Shown here: positions 1-6,314 of the stretch, piece after piece | Position numbering within the stretch: position 1 is the first letter of the stretch | Layout: the number at the start of each line of letters is the position of its first letter | Notes under the pieces: generated by a model | What the model was told of the DNA's origin: nothing | The model's database searches: none | The model's input: only the letters and a program-made list of their open reading frames with translations | Position numbers and translations under genes: made by a program | From: Candidatus Moranbacteria bacterium UBA2206 | GTDB taxonomy: Bacteria; Patescibacteriota; Minisyncoccia; Moranbacterales; UBA2206 | Length of the DNA: 12,331 bases | Assembly (NCBI GenBank): GCA_002328565.1 | Contig: DCUU01000068.1 | Span: 1-12,331, forward strand | Direction: 5' to 3'

Positions 1-2
1 CT

Positions 3-1634
3 GTTAGTCTGGTTTATTATTCGCATATACCTGCCGTGATAGCTTCTTTATTTATTGGAATAGCAGTATTTATTAAAAGCGGTAGAACGTTAGTTAGCAA
101 AATTTTACTTGGGATAGTAGTTTCTTTTTCTTTGTGGTCAGGTTCAGATATAATTTTATGGACAAGTTATGATAGTCGAATGTATATGTTTTTTTGGCAA
201 ATTACATTAATATTCGAGGCTTTGATTTTTATTTTGAGTTTATATTTAATTTATGTGTTTATAGATAAAAAAGACGTTTCATTTAAAATAAAATTGATTT
301 GGGGATTTTTTCTTTTACCGATTATTTCTGTTTTAGGTACTAGTTATTATCTTACCAAATTTAGTATAGTCGACTGTATTCCAGTAGAGAGTTCTTTTTA
401 TAATATATTTGCCTTGCCTTTGTATGGAGCGATATATTTATGGATCTTAATACTAACCTTTAATAGATACAAAAAAGCAGAAAAAGAATTTAGAAAACAG
501 ATACTGCTTATTTTTCTCGGTGTCACAGCGCTATTACTTTTATTTTTATTTGGAAAAATACTTGCGGAATATCTTATTGATAAAGGTTTTATGAATCCTA
601 CTCAAGGATATGCTTTCGAATTCTATGGTCTTTTTGGTATGCCAATTTTCATGGCTTTTCTTGCTTATTTAATTGTTAAATTTGAAGCCTTTAATGTGAA
701 AATGATCGGAGCGCAGGCACTGGTGGCAGGATTGGTGATTCTTATTGGTTCGCAATTCTTTTTCATCAGATCTTTCATCAATCAAGTTTTGACAGGAATA
801 ACCCTGACACTGTCGATTATCTTCGGCTGGGCATTGATTCATTCAGTGAAGCTTGAAATTGAAAGAAAAGAGGAACTACAGAAAATGTCAACCAGTTTGG
901 CGATGGCGAATGATAAGCTGAGAAAACTCGACAATGCTAAATCGGAATTTATCTCGATTGCGTCGCATCAATTGCGAACGCCTCTCACCGCCATCAAGGG
1001 CTTCATTTCTTTGATCTTGGAAGATTCATACGGAAGAGTTAGCACTGAGATTAGAGGTGTGCTTAATAAGGTTTATACTTCCAACGAGCGACTAATTGAA
1101 CTAGCGGAAGACCTTTTGAATTTGTCGCGCATTGAATCCGGCCGAATGGAATATACTTTTGAGAAAACAAATTTTAATGAATTATGCCAAGAAATTTATG
1201 ATACTTTCGCTCTGCGCGCTCGTGAAAAAGAATTGCGTTTGGAGTTGATTTTGCCTGAAAATTCAATGGCGCAGGCCAACACTGACCGAAGCAAAGTTCG
1301 CGAAGTTATTTCCAATATGGTAGACAATGCTTTGAAATATACCATTAAGGGTGGAGTGAAGATGAAAGTTTCTGAAGACGATAAAAATGTTTTGGTGGCG
1401 ATAATTGACACCGGCATTGGCGTTCCTGAGGAAGAAATGCCCTACTTGTTTTCTAAATTCTCCCGAGGCAAAGACATTAATCGCTTGAACGCTGGAGGCA
1501 CCGGTCTTGGTCTCCACGTTGCCCGAAAGGTCATGGAAGCCGTCGGTGGCCGTATCTGGGTAGAATCCGCCGGCACTAACCTCGGCTCAACTTTCTTTTT
1601 GGAAATTCCGAAGGAGCATGTGGAGGAGAATTAG
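3..1634 (+). CDS. Membrane-bound sensor histidine kinase, 5' end outside the window
   Basis: This is an ATP-dependent autophosphorylating sensor kinase of a two-component system, anchored in the inner membrane. The frame is open to the left edge, so the start probably lies upstream; GTG at 36 is the first in-window candidate. Counting from 36, residues 2-270 hold about nine hydrophobic segments and no extracellular sensor domain. A short coiled linker follows (about 271-300). The H-box is SHQLRTPLTAIKG with phospho-acceptor His311, the N-box has Asn427/Asn431, the G1 box is DTGIG (458-462), the F-box is near 471-478, and the G2 box is GGTGLGL (487-493). All catalytic boxes are intact. No response regulator is encoded in the window. 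The membrane half is very AT-rich (about 25% GC in sampled lines) and the kinase half much richer (about 50-60%), with the change near 690. No terminator follows the stop; the next gene starts 17 bases later. The signal sensed is unknown. Confidence 0.93.
   Translation, partial: VSLVYYSHIPAVIASLFIGIAVFIKSGRTLVSKILLGIVVSFSLWSGSDIILWTSYDSRMYMFFWQITLIFEALIFILSLYLIYVFIDKKDVSFKIKLIWGFFLLPIISVLGTSYYLTKFSIVDCIPVESSFYNIFALPLYGAIYLWILILTFNRYKKAEKEFRKQILLIFLGVTALLLLFLFGKILAEYLIDKGFMNPTQGYAFEFYGLFGMPIFMAFLAYLIVKFEAFNVKMIGAQALVAGLVILIGSQFFFIRSFINQVLTGITLTLSIIFGWALIHSVKLEIERKEELQKMSTSLAMANDKLRKLDNAKSEFISIASHQLRTPLTAIKGFISLILEDSYGRVSTEIRGVLNKVYTSNERLIELAEDLLNLSRIESGRMEYTFEKTNFNELCQEIYDTFALRAREKELRLELILPENSMAQANTDRSKVREVISNMVDNALKYTIKGGVKMKVSEDDKNVLVAIIDTGIGVPEEEMPYLFSKFSRGKDINRLNAGGTGLGLHVARKVMEAVGGRIWVESAGTNLGSTFFLEIPKEHVEEN
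1565..1634 (+). repeat. Histidine-kinase 3'-end sequence, repeat copy 1 (in the intact gene)
   Basis: The last 70 bases of the kinase gene contain two stretches that recur downstream. ATCCGCCGGCACTA (1565-1578) reappears exactly at 9766-9779. The segment 1591-1634, encoding FFLEIPKEHVEEN and stop, reappears as a recognisable variant at 11516-11560 and in degenerate form at 8839-8871. All copies have the same orientation. This copy is treated as the reference because its gene is intact. Confidence 0.7.
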
Positions 1635-1650
1635 ATAATATTATAAAAAA

Positions 1651-2268
1651 ATGAAAGGAAAAATATATTTAATTGGTGGTGGCGAAATAGCTAAAGGAGA
1701 AACAAAAACGATTGATGAAAGCATAAAAAAAGCAACACCAAAAGGATCTTTATTTGTGTTTTTTGCTACCGCTGCTGATGATTCAGAAGATTATGCGAAA
1801 ACAATAATATCTGTTTTTGAGGATCATTTTAATGTTATTGTTGCGTCTCGAGAAAAGGGAAGATATTTTATGGAGGATGCAATTAAAAATGCGTCGGTCA
1901 TTTATTTAGGAGGAGGTATGACGCAGTTGTTATTAGATCTTTTTGAAAAATGGGAATTAGTTCATTTACTTCGCGAAGCAAATGAACACGGAACTTTAAT
2001 AGTAGGAATGAGTGCTGGAGCACAAGCACTATGCGAATATTATATTCATGAAGAGGATAATTCATTTGAATTGCGAAAAGGTTGGGGGATTGTTTCTCTT
2101 GGTTGTTTGGTTCATGCCAATGAAAATTCTTTTCTTAAATCTCAAGAATTATGTTTGAAGTCTATGCCGAAAAAACTTAAATTTATTGGTATTGGAGAAA
2201 AAGTTTCATGGTGCATTGATAATTCGAAAGAGTATGTTGTGGGAGAAGGTAGTATTTGGGAAAATTAA
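1651..2268 (+). CDS. Peptidase E-like serine hydrolase (family S51)
   Basis: This is a probable cytoplasmic S51 (PepE / cyanophycinase-like) hydrolase. Family members cleave Asp-X dipeptides or related small peptides. The 205 residues match the usual compact length. The nucleophile elbow is GMSAGA with Ser121. His155 (in the LVHAN segment) is the likely catalytic histidine. LGGG near 86-89 and the N-terminal LIGGGE are also typical of the fold. An acidic third residue is less certain (Glu183 in GIGEK is a candidate). ATG at 1651 is the only convincing start and has no Shine-Dalgarno site. It lies 17 bases after the kinase stop with no terminator, so read-through from the kinase promoter is likely. 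The exact substrate cannot be read from the sequence; cyanophycinase is unlikely because the protein is short. Confidence 0.85.
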   Translation: MKGKIYLIGGGEIAKGETKTIDESIKKATPKGSLFVFFATAADDSEDYAKTIISVFEDHFNVIVASREKGRYFMEDAIKNASVIYLGGGMTQLLLDLFEKWELVHLLREANEHGTLIVGMSAGAQALCEYYIHEEDNSFELRKGWGIVSLGCLVHANENSFLKSQELCLKSMPKKLKFIGIGEKVSWCIDNSKEYVVGEGSIWEN

Positions 2269-2291
2269 AAGAATAGATATCAATGCGACAT

Positions 2292-2332
2292 TTGACACAT
2301 ATTCTTGACAGTACTTGACAAAAGAATGAAAT
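2292..2332 (+). promoter_or_regulatory. Promoter region with three tandem TTGACA hexamers
   Basis: Perfect TTGACA occurs at 2292-2297, 2305-2310 and 2315-2320. The best-spaced pair is 2305-2310 with TGAAAT at 2327-2332 (16-base spacer, 4 of 6 matches to the -10 consensus). The hexamers lie just upstream of the small-peptide/radical-SAM operon. They could be alternative -35 elements or repeats bound by a regulator. Which one is used is not decidable from sequence. Confidence 0.45.
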
Positions 2333-2348
2333 ACTGTAGTGTATGAAT

Positions 2349-2372
2349 AAGATTCTTAATGGTGAGAATCTT
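2349..2372 (+). promoter_or_regulatory. Perfect 8-bp inverted repeat in the leader of the peptide operon
   Basis: AAGATTCT (2349-2356) and AGAATCTT (2365-2372) are perfectly complementary across an 8-base centre. The repeat lies just downstream of the likely promoter and 37 bases before the peptide start. It may be an operator for a dimeric regulator or a 5' mRNA hairpin. No uridine run follows, so it is not a terminator. Confidence 0.45.
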
Positions 2373-2409
2373 GAATATTTTGTACCTTAATAAAAAAAGG
2401 AGATGTCAG

Positions 2410-2493
2410 ATGAGTAAAAAATCCAAGAAGCAGCGTATTCGTCGCATCAAATTGATTGTTCGTACACCACGAAGTGCGTGTCAATCAGGCTGA
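2410..2493 (+). CDS. 27-residue basic peptide, candidate precursor or leader peptide
   Basis: This small ORF has no family I recognise. It begins MSKKSKKQRIRRIKLIV and ends RTPRSACQSG. It has ten Lys/Arg and no acidic residue, and a single Cys at position 24. ATG at 2410 is preceded by a good Shine-Dalgarno site, AAGGAG at 2397-2402, with 7 bases of spacing. It is the first ORF after the promoter region and is followed by a strong terminator-like hairpin (2519-2559) and then two radical SAM genes. That order (small ORF, leaky terminator, radical SAM/SPASM enzymes) is typical of RiPP loci, where the precursor is made in excess over the enzymes. The alternative is a leader peptide for attenuation; its Lys/Arg-rich codons would then be the sensed codons. 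The real precursor could also be elsewhere. Expression is supported only by the ribosome-binding site and context. Confidence 0.55.
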   Translation: MSKKSKKQRIRRIKLIVRTPRSACQSG

Positions 2494-2518
2494 AAATGTA
2501 GTGTCAAAATATTCTAAC

Positions 2519-2559
2519 CAACCTGGTTTTGCTAGTGCGCCAAACCAGGTTGTTTTTCT
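2519..2559 (+). terminator. Intrinsic terminator / attenuator between the peptide ORF and radical SAM gene 1
   Basis: CAACCTGGTTT (2519-2529) pairs perfectly with AAACCAGGTTG (2542-2552) across a 12-base loop. TTTTTCT follows at once (2553-2559). It lies between a small ORF and the two enzymes that need transcription from upstream, so it probably acts as a partial terminator or a regulated attenuator. Confidence 0.8.
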
Positions 2560-2578
2560 AAAAAGGAGGATGAATATT

Positions 2579-3493
2579 ATGAAAAGAACATTGTTTCTTT
2601 TAGTAAACAATGAGTGTGACATCTACTGTCGGTATTGTTTTTATACATTAGGATATCAAAAACGTTCCAGTAAAAGAATCCTTCCTTCGATGGCAGAAAT
2701 GTGTGCTGAACGAATAGTAGAGATGAATTTTGAGACGGTTATCTTAACTGGAGGAGATCCTTTGTGTAAACGATTTAAGAATGAAACTTATATACTTATC
2801 AGAGCTCTCAAAAGTTGCAATCTTAAAGTTATTATTAACACGAGTGCGGCTGGTATGAATAAAAAAGATGTCGAAATGATTTTATCGCTTGGCGTTGATC
2901 GGGTCGATGTATCAATTGATTCTTATAATCCCGATATTCATAATTTCAATCGCGGATGTTATGCAGAGGCAGTTTATGCCATCGAGAAGCTTGCTGAACT
3001 GGGAAATGTGGCAGTTGCCACTACTACGGTGGTTACGAAAGAAAATGCTCCATCTCTCATGAGAACCATAGCATGGCTATATTCTTTGGGAGTGCAGGAT
3101 GTTCGCATTCAACGGGCATTTATTCCTAATGAAAAAGCGGATGATACAGAATTGATTCAGAATGAAATGAGGAGCGCAGTCAATTTTTTGGCAAAGCCTC
3201 ATATTTCACAGTACATTGATCTTACCGAATGTATGTGGCAAGGGCAGGTACCGCCGACATCTGCGCAATGCTTAATGGGTAAAAAATATTTTGTCTGTGA
3301 TAATGATGGTGTCATTACGCCGTGTTTTCATCGTCAAGACATTGTCTTAGGAAATCTGTTTTTTGATTCGCTAGATTTTTTGGAAATCTCTTTAGGAAAA
3401 AACAATCTGACAAATGAAGTAATTCCACAATGTCTTGGAAGGCAGTGTGTATCTCTTTTTGATAATATGTATTTTTGGAAGGAGGGCTTATGA
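2579..3493 (+). CDS. Radical SAM enzyme with C-terminal cysteine cluster (304 aa)
   Basis: This is a radical S-adenosylmethionine enzyme that reductively cleaves SAM to start radical chemistry; the substrate is unknown. The cluster-binding motif is CDIYCRYC (Cys13, Cys17, Cys20). TGGDP (57-61) replaces the usual GGEP SAM-contact motif, followed by a TIM-barrel-like core with VDVSID near 109-114. The C-terminal part holds Cys231, Cys240, Cys249, Cys285 and Cys290 with an xGVITPC-like strand, as in short SPASM or twitch domains that carry an auxiliary Fe-S cluster. ATG at 2579 is chosen because AGGAGG (2564-2569) sits 9 bases upstream. ATG at 2570 overlaps that site, and the open frame further upstream runs through the terminator hairpin. 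The stop overlaps the next gene's start, so the two enzymes are translationally coupled. Peptide modification is likely but not proven. Confidence 0.88.
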   Translation: MKRTLFLLVNNECDIYCRYCFYTLGYQKRSSKRILPSMAEMCAERIVEMNFETVILTGGDPLCKRFKNETYILIRALKSCNLKVIINTSAAGMNKKDVEMILSLGVDRVDVSIDSYNPDIHNFNRGCYAEAVYAIEKLAELGNVAVATTTVVTKENAPSLMRTIAWLYSLGVQDVRIQRAFIPNEKADDTELIQNEMRSAVNFLAKPHISQYIDLTECMWQGQVPPTSAQCLMGKKYFVCDNDGVITPCFHRQDIVLGNLFFDSLDFLEISLGKNNLTNEVIPQCLGRQCVSLFDNMYFWKEGL

Positions 3494-4785
3494 TGTATCA
3501 GTCAATGCCGTATAAAGTTTATGAAAGTAAGGGAAAGCTTATTCATTTCAATGAAAATTCACTCGAATTGACGGAAATTACTTCATTGCATCGTGCACTT
3601 TTGATAAACTTTTCTGAATTACGATCAAAAGAAAATATTTTAGGTGCATATAGGAGCAATCCTGATGTTGATGGGGCAATTAACGAGCTCATCGAACTTG
3701 GCTTGATTGGGAATGGCGATGTTGTTTCATTTGAAATGCAAAAATATCTTTATCCAAAAATTAGAGCATTCCGCATTGTTCTTACTGAAACTTGTAATCT
3801 TTCCTGTATTGAATGTTTCGTAACAAAACATTGCGAAAAAATGCGGGTAATGAAAAAAAAGACACTCAAAAAAATAATCTCCGAATGTATTTTGTATGGC
3901 AAAGAAGAGCAAATGACCTTCCATTTTTTTGGTGGAGAGCCACTGATTTGCTTCAACAATATCAAACTGGCAGTGGAAATGCTTCAGCAAGCTGTTTTAG
4001 CTGGGATTATTATTCAGCCAGTGTATCGTATCACAACAAATTTAACTCTACTTACTTCGGAAATTATTGCATTTTTTACGAAATATAATTTTCATGTAGG
4101 AGTCTCAGTCGATGGTCCCAAGGAAATTAACGATAAACTTCGTGTTTATCGTGATGGCAGTGGGACCTATGATGATGTCGCACGAAATTATAAACAGCTC
4201 ATTGAAAATGGAGTGAATGCTCATGTACTCATTACACCGCATCCAAAACATTTGGATAAATTCTTGGAGTATCTCAAGAAAGTCTTACTATCGTTTTCTA
4301 TGCGTACAATTACCATAAATACGCCATTTCATTTTGAAACACTGAAATGGAGTGTCCCTGGCGATCGATACGCTAAGCTTCTTGTGGGCGCTATAGGGAT
4401 TGCGAAAGAATTTGGGGTCGAAGTCGATTCGGCTGCTTCTCCGCCTCTTGTGGCGTTATCTGGCGAGATGCGACGGGAAAGTCCCTGTTCACTTAGCTGT
4501 GATCGAATAATGGCATCAGTTGATCCAGATGGAAGCGTATCATTTTGTGCTCAGAGATGGAATTCTGCTCTTACCGTACCAATTGAAAAAATTTCTTTGG
4601 GACTACACATTCCATTGATGCGAACAGAGGATTGTCTGGGTTGTGAAGCGAGAAATATTTGCGGTGGGCCATGTCCAGCCTTCCAGAAGATTTCTAATGA
4701 TAGTATCGATGAGAATAAATGTTTGTTTATGCGTTCCCTATTAAGGGAGGTGATAAATAATTTAGACCTCTTTGAAATTGCATAG
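3493..4785 (+). CDS. Radical SAM/SPASM peptide-modifying enzyme with N-terminal winged-helix-like region
   Basis: This radical SAM/SPASM protein (about 430 aa) is of the type that modifies ribosomal peptides or matures quinohaemoproteins. Residues 1-90 contain a small alpha/beta region (HFNENSLELTEITSL, then an ELIELGLIG helix) resembling PqqD-like RiPP recognition elements. The cluster motif is CNLSCIEC (Cys101, Cys105, Cys108), followed by FFGGEPL (GGEP 147-150) and VSVDGP. The SPASM region has Cys332, Cys336, Cys352, Cys381, Cys384, Cys390, Cys394 and Cys410, enough for two auxiliary Fe-S clusters. AAGGAGGG (3479-3486) gives best spacing to ATG 3493; ATG 3490 is an alternative one codon earlier. 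Either start overlaps the stop of the preceding gene. A strong terminator follows at 4805-4860. The radical SAM/SPASM assignment is firm; the RRE-like call and RiPP role are inference. Confidence 0.9.
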   Translation: MYQSMPYKVYESKGKLIHFNENSLELTEITSLHRALLINFSELRSKENILGAYRSNPDVDGAINELIELGLIGNGDVVSFEMQKYLYPKIRAFRIVLTETCNLSCIECFVTKHCEKMRVMKKKTLKKIISECILYGKEEQMTFHFFGGEPLICFNNIKLAVEMLQQAVLAGIIIQPVYRITTNLTLLTSEIIAFFTKYNFHVGVSVDGPKEINDKLRVYRDGSGTYDDVARNYKQLIENGVNAHVLITPHPKHLDKFLEYLKKVLLSFSMRTITINTPFHFETLKWSVPGDRYAKLLVGAIGIAKEFGVEVDSAASPPLVALSGEMRRESPCSLSCDRIMASVDPDGSVSFCAQRWNSALTVPIEKISLGLHIPLMRTEDCLGCEARNICGGPCPAFQKISNDSIDENKCLFMRSLLREVINNLDLFEIA

Positions 4786-4804
4786 CTTAATGGATAGATA
4801 CTGC

Positions 4805-4860
4805 AAACCCGAATTAGCCAAGTTTATTTTTAAAAAATAACTTGGCTAATCGGGTTTTTT
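4805..4860 (+). terminator. Strong intrinsic terminator ending the radical SAM operon
   Basis: A long stem joins AAACCCG...TTAGCCAAGTT (from 4805) to AACTTGGCTAA...CGGGTTT (to 4857), with about 20 pairs and one-base bulges. TTTTTT follows at 4855-4860. It ends the + strand transcript before the convergent AlaRS-like gene. Confidence 0.88.
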
Positions 4861-4872
4861 ATATTTTTAAAT

Positions 4873-4903
4873 TAAAAATGGACCACGAAATTTTTCGTGG
4901 CCC
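4873..4903 (-). terminator. Intrinsic terminator of the minus-strand AlaRS-like gene
   Basis: CCACGAAA (4883-4890) pairs with TTTCGTGG (4893-4900), extended by GG/CC around an A-C mismatch. Read on the minus strand, the hairpin is followed by ATTTTTAATTT. It lies 27 bases past the minus-strand stop codon, back-to-back with the + strand terminator. Confidence 0.75.
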
Positions 4904-4930
4904 ATAAGAGGATGATTGCGATAATTGTTT

Positions 4931-6100
4931 TTATAGTATAGAACGAATAAAGTCACTGGGTAGCCCATGAGTTTCTTGCAAAAAGATTAAATCATTATCT
5001 TTTAGTGAGCCACTTGTTTTCATTTTTTTAATAAGTATCTTTCCTTTCTCGATAAGTTTATTAAACTTTGCTATCTCGCCAATGATTTCTGTCACAAAGG
5101 TATTTTCCTCGTTCTTTATAAATGGATGAAATGAGGCGATAATTCTGAAAAAGCTTTCGAGGTCTGCTTTGCTCAGCAAGCACGCGCCCGTTTTTTGTTG
5201 TAGGATCCAAAAAATATTTCTCAGTAAGCTTCGTAGCACATACCCACGACCAGTGTTGCTTGGTTTGATCTGAAAGGAGACTAGTATTACTATGGATCTT
5301 AAATGATCAGCAAATATATTTTCTTGCTTCTCACTCAATAGGGCTAAAGATTTAATCACAGCTTTTATTTCTTGAAATTCAGCAATCTCTGAAACTTTTG
5401 GCAGATTATTACAAACAGATAATATTCTTTCAAGTCCAATTCCATGGTCATGCACGACTTGGTCATGAAAGGATAATAATCCTAAGTCCCCGATTTGCAA
5501 AAAGCGATCGCACGAACAATTTATTCCGCACCGCTCACTTTGGCATGGGTAATCGGCAAGATCAGCTCGATCGTAATAAATAGGACTATAAACTCCATGA
5601 AGTGCCTCTTTCGGTAAGGCTAATTCGTATGCTTCATAATCAGGAAATATAATATTATTTGGATGTATGCCAGCCTCGATCCAGAGTGAGGCTATTTTTG
5701 GTTGGGTTTCGGAGACCCCGATATACAGATTTTTCTTTTCAAGTTTTGCCACATCATGAATGAAATTCCATATATTTTTAATAAAGATCAGTGTCGAAGA
5801 TGAGCCAACGGAAAGGCAATTTAATTGTTCAAAAAAAGTCAGGTAGCCGTCTCTATTCATCATATCCATAAGTGAAAGGCGACTCGTTCCGTGCTTGATG
5901 CATGGTTGGCACATTGTTAAATTTTTCCCCAACGGTTCTCTCTCTTTTTTTGTTTCTAAGGAACTCACCAATCCAGAGCCAATAAAGAGGGAAGTCGTCC
6001 ACATTCTTGGAATTATTGAAGGACTATTTAGGATCTGAAAGCCCCTACTTCTCCAAAATTCAAGAAAAGAGCGAGTAAATTCTTCTTTTTTTAGTTCCAT
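4931..6100 (-). CDS. Divergent alanyl-tRNA synthetase paralogue, active-site motifs degenerate
   Basis: This 389-residue class II synthetase-like protein is related to the first half of AlaRS. Recognisable parts are TFFE (88-91), HDHGIGLERI (217-226, motif 3), the Cys4 loop Cys186/191/195/197, and SNTGRGYVLR (281-290) of the tRNA-recognition domain. Bacterial AlaRS has about 875 residues; this protein stops right after the GLPSDFI segment, so editing and C-Ala domains are absent. Several catalytic signatures are lost: the motif 2 QRCVR is QPCIK here (Lys69 for Arg), and the NFW..GDTGPCGPC loop is not present. The G3:U70-reading Asp appears as Glu (QETHG). Start ATG at 6100 has AAGGAGG at 6106-6112 (minus-strand sense). 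It is divergent from a second AlaRS-like gene 214 bases away. It may be a non-catalytic partner, a tRNA-binding subunit, or an amino-acid activating enzyme with changed specificity. Confidence 0.85.
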   Translation of the reverse strand: MELKKEEFTRSFLEFWRSRGFQILNSPSIIPRMWTTSLFIGSGLVSSLETKKEREPLGKNLTMCQPCIKHGTSRLSLMDMMNRDGYLTFFEQLNCLSVGSSSTLIFIKNIWNFIHDVAKLEKKNLYIGVSETQPKIASLWIEAGIHPNNIIFPDYEAYELALPKEALHGVYSPIYYDRADLADYPCQSERCGINCSCDRFLQIGDLGLLSFHDQVVHDHGIGLERILSVCNNLPKVSEIAEFQEIKAVIKSLALLSEKQENIFADHLRSIVILVSFQIKPSNTGRGYVLRSLLRNIFWILQQKTGACLLSKADLESFFRIIASFHPFIKNEENTFVTEIIGEIAKFNKLIEKGKILIKKMKTSGSLKDNDLIFLQETHGLPSDFIRSIL

Positions 6101-6166
6101 AAGATCCTCCTTGATTTGTTGAATTCTTGATAATATTTAATTGACAATGTTCTGGCATATTATATT

Positions 6167-6195
6167 AGTCTATTTTACTATTTTTTTCTTGTCAA
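6167..6195 (-). promoter_or_regulatory. Candidate promoter for the minus-strand AlaRS-like gene
   Basis: Reading the minus strand, TTGACA (6195-6190) is followed after 17 bases by TAGACT (6172-6167), 4 of 6 matches to the -10 consensus. This places transcription start about 60 bases before the ATG at 6100. Confidence 0.5.
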
Positions 6196-6207
6196 GGTGT
6201 CGTTTGC

Positions 6208-6236
6208 TTGACTTTTCTGGGACATTCTGATTAAAT
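6208..6236 (+). promoter_or_regulatory. Candidate promoter for the plus-strand AlaRS-like gene
   Basis: TTGACT (6208-6213), a 17-base spacer and TTAAAT (6231-6236) form a plausible sigma70-type promoter with a leader of about 70 bases. It lies back-to-back with the minus-strand promoter, so the two AlaRS-like genes could share control. A second TTGACA (6141) with TATTAG (6163) is a weaker alternative. Confidence 0.5.
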
Positions 6237-6314
6237 TAAATATTAAGGAAAGTTCTTTACAAAAAACAATCAATATACAAAGAAGTTAAACTTATTTTAA
6301 AAAGGAGGGATATC

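Noticed and set aside
2230..2275. Apparent kinase-tail likeness at the 3' end of the peptidase E gene (GAGTATGTTGTGGGAG)
   Set aside because: The stretch encodes KEYVVGEGS, which is the expected last strand of an S51 peptidase, so the resemblance to KEYVEEE is probably coincidence.
2456..2578. N-terminal extension of radical SAM 1 from a TTG at 2456
   Set aside because: It would overlap the small ORF and read through the terminator hairpin; the SD site at 2564-2569 points to ATG 2579.
6236..6314. T-box riboswitch upstream of the AlaRS-like gene
   Set aside because: No T-box core sequence (TGGNACCGCG-like) and no terminator/antiterminator pair are visible in the leader.
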